Positions 23,982 to 32,404 of a stretch of DNA of 64,000 bases are shown piece after piece (position 1 is the stretch's first letter; each line of letters opens with the position of its first letter). The notes beneath the pieces are model-generated. The model worked only from the letters and a program-made list of their open reading frames with translations, was not told where the DNA came from and searched no databases. Source of the stretch: Jatrophihabitans sp035642535 (GTDB lineage: Bacteria > Actinomycetota > Actinomycetes > Mycobacteriales > Jatrophihabitantaceae); assembly GCA_035642535.1 (NCBI GenBank), contig DASQSE010000085.1, positions 1-64,000 of the forward strand, written 5' to 3'. The position numbers and the translations under genes were made by a program.

Positions 23982-25157
23982 GCCCACTGCGGGTCTGTTC
24001 GCGACGGGATGGATCAGCCGGTCGGCGATGCCCACCGATACCACCACCGCGAGCGCGCAGATGCCCAGCGTCAGCGCGCTGACGTGCGGCGCCAGCAGGC
24101 CCAGCGCGGCGAGCACCGCCACGCCGCCGATCCGCGGCCAGGACGGCAGCCGCCACACGACCGCCTTGAACAGCGCATGGCCGCCGAGGAACAGCGCCGT
24201 GCCACCGAGCACGAACCACGCCGTCGTCGCGTCGCCGCGCAGGTCCGGGTGCTCGAGCACCTGGTGGTCCGCGGCGGCGGTGGTGATGATCCCGCCGATG
24301 ATCAGCGGGTGGATCCAGTGGAAGGCATTGCGGGCAAGCCGCCCCGGATCGTCGGACGCCTCGATCTCGCGCGCGCTGTCGGCAGCCGCGCGGTCGAAGT
24401 AGATCCACCACAGCGCGACTGCGCCGGCGAACGCGACACCGAACGCGGTCATGTTGTGCCCGGACGGATCCTCGATGTCCAAGAGTCCGCCGATCACGAT
24501 GATCGACTCGCCAAGGGCGATCAGCACGAACGCCTGGCAGCGCTCGGCGAAATGGCTGCCGCTGATCGTCCAGTCGGTCGTCGCGGAACGTCCCAACCCG
24601 GGAAAGTAGAACCCGATCGCGGCGCCGATCAGATCGATCGCGACCGACGAGGCCCACAGCAGCTCGCGGACGTGTCCGTGCTCCGCGGCGCCGAGCAGCA
24701 TGACCGCGGCGCTTCCCGTCGTCCACGGCACGATCCGGACGAACACCATCTGCAACTGCTCGCCGCGCAGTGCCCAGATCGCGAACAGCGCGCGGCCGGC
24801 CTGCATCGCGACGTAGGTCGCCGCCACCAGCCAGCCGCGGTCGCGGAAGGCGAACAGCAGACCGGCGGAGAGCACCATGCTGCCGAACATGAGCGCGATC
24901 AGCATCACCCGCGCCGGCGTGCGGTTCGGATCCAGGTAGTTGACCGCCCAGGTCGTGTAGACCCAGACCTGCCACACCATGGCGAGCAGCACGGCCGTCT
25001 GCACCGCGCCGTCCAGGCTGCGCTCGGTGCCGAGCAGGTGGGACAACTGGGTGACCGCGAAGACGTAGACGAGATCGAAGAACAGCTCGATGTTGGTGAC
25101 CTCGTTCGCGCTGTCGCCGCGCCGCAATGCCGACGCTCTGACCTCGACCACCCGCAT
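23958..25157 (-). CDS. Low temperature requirement protein A (LtrA) family membrane protein
   Basis: A roughly 399-aa protein with about ten transmembrane helices. The N-terminal VTNIELFFDLVYVFAVTQLS is the LtrA signature, and FAERCQAFVLIALGESIIVIG is the second conserved block. LtrA was named from a Listeria cold-growth mutant; the biochemical role is unknown. ATG 25157 is used (a GTG precedes it directly). It lies divergent from alr and convergent with nnr, and interrupts what is otherwise a plus-strand run of housekeeping genes. Confidence 0.88.
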   Translation of the reverse strand: MRVVEVRASALRRGDSANEVTNIELFFDLVYVFAVTQLSHLLGTERSLDGAVQTAVLLAMVWQVWVYTTWAVNYLDPNRTPARVMLIALMFGSMVLSAGLLFAFRDRGWLVAATYVAMQAGRALFAIWALRGEQLQMVFVRIVPWTTGSAAVMLLGAAEHGHVRELLWASSVAIDLIGAAIGFYFPGLGRSATTDWTISGSHFAERCQAFVLIALGESIIVIGGLLDIEDPSGHNMTAFGVAFAGAVALWWIYFDRAAADSAREIEASDDPGRLARNAFHWIHPLIIGGIITTAAADHQVLEHPDLRGDATTAWFVLGGTALFLGGHALFKAVVWRLPSWPRIGGVAVLAALGLLAPHVSALTLGICALAVVVSVGIADRLIHPVANRPAVGLAVRDQP

Positions 25158-25186
25158 CACTATTCCGGGTTTGGGAGGATGGCGGG

Positions 25187-26296
25187 GTGCTACGCACCGA
25201 AGCCGTCGTCGACCTCGCCGCGATTCGCGAGAACGTCGCCGCTCTGAAGGCGGGCACTCCCGCCGAGGTGATGGCGGTCGTCAAGGCCGACGGCTACGGC
25301 CACGGGCTGGTGCCGGCCGCACGCGCATCGCTGGCCGGCGGCGCTACCTGGCTCGGCACCGCGATCGTGGACGAGGCGCTCGCGCTGCGCGCGGCGGGGA
25401 TCACGGCGCCGATCCTGGCCTGGCTGTGGACGCCCGGCGAGCGCGACACCGTGCGCCGTGCACTGGCTGCGGACATCGACATCTCGGCGAGCAACCTCTG
25501 GCAGCTGGACGCGGTGACGGAGGCGGCGCGAGGGCTCGGTAAGCAGGCACGCGTCCATCTCAAGGTGGACACCGGGCTGTCGCGCAACGGCAGCTATGTC
25601 GACGACTGGCCCGACCTCATGACTGCCGCGGCAAAGGCGCAGGCCGCGGGCGAGATCGCGGTGATCGGCATCTGGTCGCACTTCGCCTACGCCGACGCGC
25701 CCGGGCATCCGACGATCGGCCGGCAGCTGGACGCGTTCCGGGCGGCGGTGGACGTCGCCGCGCTCGCGGGCGTCGAGCCGCAGCTGCGCCACCTGGCGAA
25801 TTCGGCGGCGACCTTGACGCTGCCCGAGGCGCACTTCGACCTCGTCCGGCCGGGCATCGCGGTGTACGGGCTGTCGCCGATCGCCGCCGACAGCTTCGGG
25901 CTCACGCCGGCGATGACGCTGCGCGCGGCTGCGGCGAGCGTGAAGCGGGTGCGCGCCGGCGAGGGCGTTTCGTACGGGCACGAGTACACGACCAGCCGCG
26001 CGACCACGCTCGTCCTCGTCCCGCTCGGCTACGCCGACGGCGTGCCGCGACTCGCCGGCAACGTCGGGCCGGTGTGGGTCAACGGCGCGCGGTTCACCCT
26101 CGCCGGCCGGGTCTGTATGGACCAGATCGTCGTCGACGTCGGCGATCTGCAGGTCGCGCCCGAGGACCCTGTCGTGTTGTTCGGGCCGGGCCGGGACGGT
26201 GAGCCGACGGCGCAGGACTGGGCCGACGCGGTCGGCACCATCCACTACGAGATCGTCACCCGGATCGGGCCGCGGGTGCGCCGGGTCTACGTATGA
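25187..26296 (+). CDS. alr: Alanine racemase
   Basis: PLP enzyme interconverting L- and D-alanine for peptidoglycan. The 369-aa protein carries PLP lysine Lys33 in AVVKADGYGHG, the second catalytic base Tyr263 in GVSYGHEYTT, the C-terminal domain motif LVPLGYADGVPR, and RVCMDQIVVDVG. GTG start, with GGGAGG upstream. It overlaps tsaE by ATGA, so the two are translationally coupled and head the alr-tsaE-tsaB-rimI-tsaD operon. Confidence 0.96.
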   Translation: MLRTEAVVDLAAIRENVAALKAGTPAEVMAVVKADGYGHGLVPAARASLAGGATWLGTAIVDEALALRAAGITAPILAWLWTPGERDTVRRALAADIDISASNLWQLDAVTEAARGLGKQARVHLKVDTGLSRNGSYVDDWPDLMTAAAKAQAAGEIAVIGIWSHFAYADAPGHPTIGRQLDAFRAAVDVAALAGVEPQLRHLANSAATLTLPEAHFDLVRPGIAVYGLSPIAADSFGLTPAMTLRAAAASVKRVRAGEGVSYGHEYTTSRATTLVLVPLGYADGVPRLAGNVGPVWVNGARFTLAGRVCMDQIVVDVGDLQVAPEDPVVLFGPGRDGEPTAQDWADAVGTIHYEIVTRIGPRVRRVYV

Positions 26297-26841
26297 CGCT
26301 CGGACCGCTGCGCGGGCCGGGCCGGCCGGCCGGCCCGATCGCGCACGGCGCGCTCGACGGTCACGTGGTCCGGCTGCCGACCGCCGCGGACACCTGCGCG
26401 CTCGGGGCGCGGCTCGGCGAGCTGCTGCGTGCGGGCGATCTGGTCGTCCTGAGCGGCGCGTTGGGCGCCGGCAAGACCACCCTCGTGCAGGGCATCGGCG
26501 CCGGGATGGGGGTCACCGGCCGGATCGCATCACCGACGTTCGTCCTGGCGCGGGTGCATCCCGCGCAGCTGCCCGGCGGGCCGGCGCTGATCCACGTCGA
26601 CGCGTACCGGCTGGGCTCGCTGGCCGAGGTCGACGACCTCGACCTCGACGTGGAATTGGACGACTCGGTGGTCGTCGTCGAGTGGGGCACCGGGCTGGTC
26701 GAGCAGTTGGCCGAGGCGTGGCTGTCGATCGGACTGGCGCGTGCCGACGACACCGAGGAGCGGACGGCAACTTGCTCGCCGCACGGCTCCGACTGGGCAA
26801 CCCGGCTGGCCTCCGTCGTCTCGGCTTCGGGGCCGAGATGA
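26293..26841 (+). CDS. tsaE: tRNA t6A biosynthesis ATPase TsaE
   Basis: ATPase partner of TsaB and TsaD in threonylcarbamoyl-adenosine (t6A37) formation. The 182-aa product has Walker A GALGAGKTTLVQGI, the SPTFVLA strand, HVDAYRL and VVVEWG. The first ~25 residues are a Pro/Gly-rich extension. The last codons (from GSDWATRLASVVSASGPR) run into palindromic repeat family 2, whose left arm supplies the final residues and the TGA stop. Confidence 0.94.
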   Translation: MTLGPLRGPGRPAGPIAHGALDGHVVRLPTAADTCALGARLGELLRAGDLVVLSGALGAGKTTLVQGIGAGMGVTGRIASPTFVLARVHPAQLPGGPALIHVDAYRLGSLAEVDDLDLDVELDDSVVVVEWGTGLVEQLAEAWLSIGLARADDTEERTATCSPHGSDWATRLASVVSASGPR

Positions 26842-26883
26842 CCGGATCGAGCCGCGATAAATGGTCAACTCAGCCCCGAAGCC
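26823..26883. repeat. Palindromic repeat family 2, copy B (at the tsaE-tsaB junction)
   Basis: Left arm GGCTTCGGGGCCGAGATGACC is followed after an 18-20 nt loop by its near complement at 26863-26883 (two mismatches). The left arm contains ATGA (26838-26841), which is both the tsaE stop and a possible tsaB start. The arms share the core sequence of copy A at 5998-6056. Confidence 0.75.
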
Positions 26884-27536
26884 GGCTTGTGCTCGCGATC
26901 GACACCTCGTCGCCGGCCGTGACGGCGGGTGTCGTTGCGGTCGGGGACGGGCTTACCCTCGCCGCGGTGCGCGCGCCGCTCGCCCCGCGCGGGCACGGCG
27001 AACTGCTCACGCCGGCGGTCGCCGACTGCCTGGGTGACGCCGGCATCGCCGCGTCCGACCTCGCCGCGATCGTCGCCGGCACCGGCCCCGGTCCGTATAC
27101 GGGGCTGCGGGTGGGGCTGGTAACGGCGGCGGCACTCGGCCAGGCTCTCGCCGTGCCGACCTACGGGGTGTGCTCGCTGGACGCGATCGGCGCCGCCTGC
27201 GCCGACGAGCCGGCCTTACTCGTCGCAACCGACGCGCGCCGGCGCGAGGTCTACTGGGCGCGCTACGGTGCCGGCGTCCGGCTCGACGGGCCGCACGTCG
27301 ACCGACCCGCGGAGGTGGTGCTCGACGGAGTCACCGCTGTTGCAGGTGCTGCCGCCGAACTGCACCCCTGGCCGGGACTCGCCCGCCGCCCCGAATACCA
27401 CCCGGAGCCGGTGCAGCTTGTAGCGCTCGCGGCAGACCGGATCCGCGCCGGTGCGGAATCAGAACCGCTCGCCCCGCGCTATCTGCGGCGTCCGGACGCC
27501 GTCGTTCCCGGCACTCCGAAGCGGGTGAGCCAATGA
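26838..27536 (+). CDS. tsaB: tRNA t6A biosynthesis protein TsaB
   Basis: Catalytically inactive Kae1 homologue that scaffolds TsaD and TsaE. Conserved sequence begins LVLAIDTSSPAVTAGVV, with RGHGELLTPAVADCLGDAG, IVAGTGPGPYTGLRVGLVTA and a C-terminal LAPRYLRRPDA. ATG 26838 gives 232 aa and an ATGA overlap with tsaE; GTG 26889 would start exactly at the conserved core (215 aa). The first 17 residues of the long form are encoded by palindromic repeat sequence, so the shorter start may be the ancestral one. The ATG of rimI overlaps its stop. Confidence 0.92.
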   Translation: MTGSSRDKWSTQPRSRLVLAIDTSSPAVTAGVVAVGDGLTLAAVRAPLAPRGHGELLTPAVADCLGDAGIAASDLAAIVAGTGPGPYTGLRVGLVTAAALGQALAVPTYGVCSLDAIGAACADEPALLVATDARRREVYWARYGAGVRLDGPHVDRPAEVVLDGVTAVAGAAAELHPWPGLARRPEYHPEPVQLVALAADRIRAGAESEPLAPRYLRRPDAVVPGTPKRVSQ

Positions 27537-27988
27537 CCACGGTGATGGTCGTCGAGATGACGGCGCAGCACATCGATGCACTCATGCCGTACGAGCAGGA
27601 GATGTTCGGCACCGAAGCGTGGACCCGCTCGGGATACCGCGCGGAGCTCGCCGACCGGCGCTACCGCTACTACGTCGCGGCCGAGAACGCCGACGGCGAG
27701 CTGCTCGGCTGGGCGGGCGTTCGGGTCGTCGCCGAGACGGCCGAGATCCTCACCGTCGGAGTCGTGCCCGCGGCCCGGCGCGCCGGAATCGCCCGTCGGA
27801 TGATCGACGAGCTGCTCGCCGAGGCGATCCGGCGCGGCGCCCGCGAGGCGTTACTCGAGGTGCGCGTCGACAACGCAGCCGCGATCGGCCTCTACGCGAG
27901 GGAAGGGTTCGAGCGGGTCGGCATCCGGCACGGTTACTACGACGCCGGCCGGGTGGACGCCGTCACGATGCGCAAGGAACTGGCATGA
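27533..27988 (+). CDS. rimI: Ribosomal protein S18-alanine N-acetyltransferase
   Basis: GNAT acetyltransferase, 151 aa. RimI classically acetylates the N-terminal Ala of S18. The acetyl-CoA binding motif is LTVGVVPAARRAGIARRMID; flanking family sequences are YEQEMFGTEAWTRSGY, ALLEVRVDNAAAIGLYAREGF and RHGYYDAGRVDAVTMRKEL. ATG 27533 overlaps the tsaB stop and its own stop overlaps the tsaD start by ATGA. Placement between tsaB and tsaD is the standard bacterial arrangement. Confidence 0.93.
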   Translation: MTTVMVVEMTAQHIDALMPYEQEMFGTEAWTRSGYRAELADRRYRYYVAAENADGELLGWAGVRVVAETAEILTVGVVPAARRAGIARRMIDELLAEAIRRGAREALLEVRVDNAAAIGLYAREGFERVGIRHGYYDAGRVDAVTMRKELA

Positions 27989-29007
27989 CGATCGTGATGG
28001 GCATCGAGACGTCGTGCGACGAGACCGGTGTCGGCTTCGTCGAGGACGGCGTCCTGCGCGGGGACGCGCTCGCGTCGAGCATGGACGAGCACGCCCGCTT
28101 CGGCGGGGTGGTGCCCGAGATTGCCGCGCGCGCCCACCTTCAGGAGATGGTGCCGACCGTGCAGGCCGCGCTCGACAACGCGAAGCTGGAGCTGCCCGAC
28201 GTCGGCGCGATCGCGGTCACTGCCGGACCTGGGCTCGCCACCGCGCTGCACGTCGGCGTCGCGGCCGCAAAGGCGTACGCGCTCGCGCTCGGCGTCCCGC
28301 TCTACGGCGTGCACCACCTGGCCGGGCACGCGGCGGCCGACACCCTCGAGCACGGGCCGCTGCCGGAGCGGTCGATCGCGCTGATCGTGTCCGGCGGGCA
28401 CACGTCGCTGCTGCTGGTGCGCGATCTCGTGCGTACGCCGATCGTCCACCTCTCGGACACGTCCGACGACGCGGCCGGCGAGGCGTTCGACAAGGTGGCG
28501 CGGCTCATCGGGCTGCCGTACCCGGGTGGCCCGTCCATCGACAAGGCCGCGCAGCACGGCGACCCGGCCGCTATCGCATTCCCGCGGCCGCTCACCGCAC
28601 CTGGCGACCCGGAGCTCGGCTTCTCGTTCTCCGGGCTGAAGACCGCTGTTGCCCGCTACGTCGAGAAGCATCCCGAGATGGCGGTCGCGGACGTCGCGGC
28701 GAGTTTCCAGGAGGCGGTTGCGGACGTCCTCTCCGCCAAGGCGCTGCGCGCGTGCAGGCAGCAGGATGTCGAGACGCTGGTCGTGGTGGGCGGGGTCGCC
28801 GCCAACAGCCGGATCCGGGCGCTCGCACAGGAGCGCTGCGACGCTGCCGGCATCGAGCTGCGCATCCCGCCGATGCGGCTGTGCACCGACAACGGCGCGA
28901 TGATTGCCGCGGTCGGCGACCTGCTGGTCCGCGAGAGGCGGCCGCCGTCCGGACTTAGCTTCTCGGCCATCCCGACCGTCGAGCTCGAACGCGCCCAACT
29001 CACCTGA
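27985..29007 (+). CDS. tsaD: tRNA N6-adenosine threonylcarbamoyltransferase
   Basis: Catalytic subunit (Kae1/Gcp family) that transfers threonylcarbamoyl to A37 of ANN-decoding tRNAs. The 340-aa protein begins MGIETSCDETG, has metal ligands His111 and His115 in HHLAGH, the ASKHA motifs LIVSGGHTSLLLV, DTSDDAAGEAFDKVAR, GFSFSGLKTAV and VVGGVAANSRIR, and the metal-binding DNGAMIA near the end. The ATG overlaps rimI. A 20-bp stem hairpin follows the stop and probably ends the operon. Confidence 0.96.
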   Translation: MTIVMGIETSCDETGVGFVEDGVLRGDALASSMDEHARFGGVVPEIAARAHLQEMVPTVQAALDNAKLELPDVGAIAVTAGPGLATALHVGVAAAKAYALALGVPLYGVHHLAGHAAADTLEHGPLPERSIALIVSGGHTSLLLVRDLVRTPIVHLSDTSDDAAGEAFDKVARLIGLPYPGGPSIDKAAQHGDPAAIAFPRPLTAPGDPELGFSFSGLKTAVARYVEKHPEMAVADVAASFQEAVADVLSAKALRACRQQDVETLVVVGGVAANSRIRALAQERCDAAGIELRIPPMRLCTDNGAMIAAVGDLLVRERRPPSGLSFSAIPTVELERAQLT

Positions 29008-29011
29008 GCAT

Positions 29012-29069
29012 CTTCCCCTCTCGTGTGGGCAGGATTGTGCCGGACGAAATGCCCACACCAGAGGGGAAG
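29012..29069 (+). terminator. Long hairpin after tsaD
   Basis: CTTCCCCTCTCGTGTGGGCA (29012-29031) pairs with 29050-29069 with one mismatch pair around an 18-nt loop. It begins four bases after the tsaD stop. The right arm contains AGAGGGG, the probable ribosome binding site of the next small gene, so folding would hide it. Confidence 0.55.
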
Positions 29070-29072
29070 AGC

Positions 29073-29291
29073 GTGCGGACGCTGATGTGGGAGGCCAGGG
29101 CCGCACCCGGGCGCGACGCCGAGTTGCTGGCCTGGGCGCTCGAGCACGCCGATCCAGCCGCCGACGTCTACCGCGGAGCGGACGGCCGGGTCGTGGTCAT
29201 CGACGAGACCGGGCGAGGCCTGCCCGATGCGCCCGCCGAACTGCTCGCCCGCCCACCGCACGTGTGGCCCTTTGAGAGGGTGCCGCGCTGA
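29073..29291 (+). CDS. Small conserved hypothetical protein
   Basis: A 72-aa protein beginning MRTLMWEARAAPGRDAELLA, with an Ala/Glu helix, then a short strand region DVYRGADGRVVVIDE and a Pro-rich end (ARPPHVWPFERVP). It looks like a small ferredoxin-fold or monooxygenase-like domain, but I cannot assign a function. GTG 29073 is chosen because AGAGGGG lies six bases upstream and the longer frame from ATG 29025 would translate through the hairpin. It lies directly between tsaD and the hydrolase/ANL fusion gene. Confidence 0.6.
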   Translation: MRTLMWEARAAPGRDAELLAWALEHADPAADVYRGADGRVVVIDETGRGLPDAPAELLARPPHVWPFERVPR

Positions 29292-29329
29292 GCTTGCACC
29301 GCGGCGCAACGCGCAGGCACAGTGCATGC

Positions 29330-32278
29330 GTGGCGAACCCTGTAGAGAAGTCGAAGCGCCAGCCTGTTCCCGGTCCAGGCGCGGCGGTCGAACTGGCCAG
29401 GCGTGTCTCGCACACCGCGCGCAACGTCGCGGAGGTGATGCGCTTCGGCGGCCTGGAGACCGATGACCAGGATTCGCCGTACGCCGTCGTCGCTGAACAC
29501 GCGAACTATCGGCTGCGCCACTACTTCCACGACGCCGCGCCGCCCGACGCGATGCCGGTCGTGCTCGTCCCGCCGCTGATGATGGCGACGGAGGTCTGGG
29601 ACGTCTCGCCCGCGACCTCGGCCGTGGCGGCGCTGCACGCGTCCGGCATCGACGCCTGGGTCGTCGACTTCGGGCACCCCGACCGCGAGCCCGGCGGTCT
29701 CGAACGCACCCTCACCGACCACGTGCTCGCAGTGAGCGACGCAATCGAGCGGGTCACCGAGGCGACCGGCCGCGCGGTCGTACTGGGTGGGTATTCGCAG
29801 GGCGGCATGTTCGCCTACCAGGCAGCGGCCTACCGGCGGGGCAAAGGCATCGACTCACTGGTGACGTTCGGCTCGCCGGCGGACACGTCCGCGCCGCTGC
29901 CGATCCCGCTCGCGCCCGACGTCGTGGCCCGGCTCGCCGGCGAGCTCGTCGAGAGCGGGCTGCTCAGCCGGGTCGCGCTGCCCAGCTGGATGGTCCGGCT
30001 GGGCTTCAAGATGCTCAGCCCGGCGAAGTCGGTGCAGGGCCGCATTCAATTCCTGCTCGCGCTGCACGACCGCGAAGCGTTGCTGCCTCGCGAGCGGCAG
30101 CGTCGCTTCCTCGACCGGACGGGCTGGACGTCCTACTCGGGGCCGGCGATCGCCGAGTTGCTCGAGCAGTTCGTCACGCACAACCGGATGCTCCAGGGCG
30201 GCTTCGTCATCGACGACCGGCTCGTCACGCTCGCCGACATCGACCTGCCGGTGCTCACCTTCGTCGGCGCCAATGACACGATCGGCCACCCGGACGGAGT
30301 CCGTGCGATCCGCCGCGCTGCACCGCGCGCCCAGGTGTACGAGGTGACGCTCCCGGGCGGGCACTTCGGGCTCGTCGTCGGCTCGAACGCGACCAAGACG
30401 ACGTGGCCGGCGGTCGCCGCGTGGGTCGCGTGGCGGCACGGCGACGCGTCGCTGCCGGAAGAGATCAAGCTCGCCGACACCGTCGAGCCGGGCAAGCCGC
30501 TGCGCCCGAGCACGGCGGCGAACACCGCGGCCCAGGTCACCGAGCTCGGCATCGCCGCCGGACGCGTCGCGCTGACCACGGTCCGGCGGGCGGCGCGCCT
30601 AGTCAACCTCGTCGCGCACGAGGCACCGGCGCAGTTGCCGAAGCTGGCCCGCATCGAGCAGCTCGACCCGTCCACCCGCATCTCACTCGGGCTGCTCATC
30701 GACGAGGCGGCGCGCCGCGCCCCGAAGGACATCGCGTTCCTGTTCGGCGATCGCGGCTACCGGTGGGCTGATGTCAGCCGGCGCATCGACAACGTCGTCA
30801 AAGGGCTGGTGAGCATCGGCGTGCGGCACGGCGACCGGGTCGGCGTGCTCATGGACACCCGGCCCAGCGCGTTCACGCTCGTCGCCGCGTTGAGCCGGCT
30901 GGGCGGCACCGCGGTGCTGCTGCGCCCGGACGGCGACGTCGTGCGCGAGGCCGAGCTGGGCCGGATCACCTGGGTGATCTCGGACCCGGAGCACATCTCG
31001 CGACTCGGCGACGTGGCCGGTGTGAAATGGGCCGTCCTCGGCGGCGGCGGCGAGTGGCGCGAGCTGCACCCGGACGTCATCGACATGGAGCGCATCGATC
31101 CCGACGAGGTCGAGCTCCCTGCGTGGTACGCCGCGAATCCCGACCGCGCGGGCGACGTGGCGTTCGTGCTCTTCAGCGGCGAGGGTGCTGGGATCAAGGC
31201 CCTGCACATCACGAACAAGCGGTGGGCGCTGTCCGCGCTCGGCACCGCGAGCGCGGCAGCCCTCAAGCCGGGCGACACCGTCTACAGCACGACGCCGGTG
31301 CACCACTCGTCCGCACTGTTGATGAGCATCGGCGGCGCGGTCGCTGGCGGCGCGCGCTTCGCGATGGCCAGCGCCGCCGACCCGGACACGTTCTGGGAAG
31401 AGGTGCGCCGCTACGGCGCCACGCACGTGTCGTACACCTGGACGGCGCTGCGTGAGGTCGTCAACGCGCCGCCGCACCCCAGCGAGCAGCACCACCCGAT
31501 CCGGATGTTCATGGGCTCCGGCATGCCGCGCAACCTGTGGCGCCGGGTGAACGAACGCTTCCCGAGAGTGCGCGTGCTGGAGTTCTACGCCTCTGCCGAG
31601 GGCGAGGCGATCCTCGCCAACGTCAGCGGCCGCAGTGTCGGCTCGATGGGCAAGCCGCTGCCGGGCACCGCCGAGGTCAAGGTGGCCGCATACGACTTCG
31701 CGGCGCGCTCGCTGGCGTTGGGTACGGACGGACTCGGCCGCGAGTGCCGGGTCGACGAGGTGGGGCTGCTCCTGGCCCGCGTCGACCCCGTCGACGCGGG
31801 GACGGACGGTCCACTGCGCGGCGTGTTCGACAAGGACGACGCGTGGCGCTCCACCGGCGACCTGTTCCTGCGCGACGAGAACGGCGATCTGTGGCTGGCC
31901 GGGGCGGCCGCCGAGGTGGTCTACACCCCGGACGCGCCCGCCATCCCGGCCGGCGCGCGCTTCGCACTGGGCACGCTGCCCTACGCCGATCTCGTGGTCG
32001 CCTACGGGGTGCCCGACGGCGATGCCGAGGCGTTCGTCGCCGCCGTGACGCTGCGGCCGGGCGCCGAGCTGGAGACCGCCGACCTGGACAAGGCGCTGGA
32101 CAAGCTGCCCGCCGCGCAGCGGCCACGCTACGTGCAGGTGGTGCCGGCCATTCCCGTCACCACGTGGCATCGCCCGCAGTGGCGTGAGTTGCAGGCGAAG
32201 GGCATTCCGACGCCGACCCGGACGCGCAAGGTGTGGCGGCAAAGCGCCGACCCCGCCCACTACGAGCAGGTGGTGTAG
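29330..32278 (+). CDS. Fusion of PHA synthase-like alpha/beta hydrolase and AMP-binding (ANL) domain
   Basis: A 982-aa two-domain protein. Residues about 1-380 form an alpha/beta hydrolase like PhaC: VVLVPPLMM, GGYSQGGMFAYQAAA with nucleophile Ser156, GANDTIGHPD (Asp316) and GGHFGLVVG (His345). Residues about 440-980 form an acyl-CoA synthetase-like domain: DEAARRAPKDIAFLFGDRGY, HHSSALLMSIGG and LEFYASAEGE. The adenylate P-loop, normally TSGTTGxPK, reads FSGEGAGIKAL (615-625), and the C-terminal catalytic Lys region reads TTWHRPQWRE without Lys, so classic adenylation is doubtful. GTG 29330 is chosen with TTGCAC-N18-CACAGT upstream; TTG 29294 is alternative. Confidence 0.82.
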   Translation: MANPVEKSKRQPVPGPGAAVELARRVSHTARNVAEVMRFGGLETDDQDSPYAVVAEHANYRLRHYFHDAAPPDAMPVVLVPPLMMATEVWDVSPATSAVAALHASGIDAWVVDFGHPDREPGGLERTLTDHVLAVSDAIERVTEATGRAVVLGGYSQGGMFAYQAAAYRRGKGIDSLVTFGSPADTSAPLPIPLAPDVVARLAGELVESGLLSRVALPSWMVRLGFKMLSPAKSVQGRIQFLLALHDREALLPRERQRRFLDRTGWTSYSGPAIAELLEQFVTHNRMLQGGFVIDDRLVTLADIDLPVLTFVGANDTIGHPDGVRAIRRAAPRAQVYEVTLPGGHFGLVVGSNATKTTWPAVAAWVAWRHGDASLPEEIKLADTVEPGKPLRPSTAANTAAQVTELGIAAGRVALTTVRRAARLVNLVAHEAPAQLPKLARIEQLDPSTRISLGLLIDEAARRAPKDIAFLFGDRGYRWADVSRRIDNVVKGLVSIGVRHGDRVGVLMDTRPSAFTLVAALSRLGGTAVLLRPDGDVVREAELGRITWVISDPEHISRLGDVAGVKWAVLGGGGEWRELHPDVIDMERIDPDEVELPAWYAANPDRAGDVAFVLFSGEGAGIKALHITNKRWALSALGTASAAALKPGDTVYSTTPVHHSSALLMSIGGAVAGGARFAMASAADPDTFWEEVRRYGATHVSYTWTALREVVNAPPHPSEQHHPIRMFMGSGMPRNLWRRVNERFPRVRVLEFYASAEGEAILANVSGRSVGSMGKPLPGTAEVKVAAYDFAARSLALGTDGLGRECRVDEVGLLLARVDPVDAGTDGPLRGVFDKDDAWRSTGDLFLRDENGDLWLAGAAAEVVYTPDAPAIPAGARFALGTLPYADLVVAYGVPDGDAEAFVAAVTLRPGAELETADLDKALDKLPAAQRPRYVQVVPAIPVTTWHRPQWRELQAKGIPTPTRTRKVWRQSADPAHYEQVV

Positions 32279-32404
32279 TGGTGCGGATCAGCCATTTTGC
32301 ACGGCCTGGCCGGTTTGTGATCATGCTGCCGGCTACCTGTGGAAGACTGCGCCGCTACGCAACGAATCGTCCGGCCGCGCTGTCTACAGGCCGTGGAGGT
32401 GTTG

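Noticed and set aside
29025..29072. ATG 29025 as start of the small gene after tsaD
   Set aside because: It would translate through the hairpin and lacks a ribosome binding site; GTG 29073 has AGAGGGG six bases upstream.
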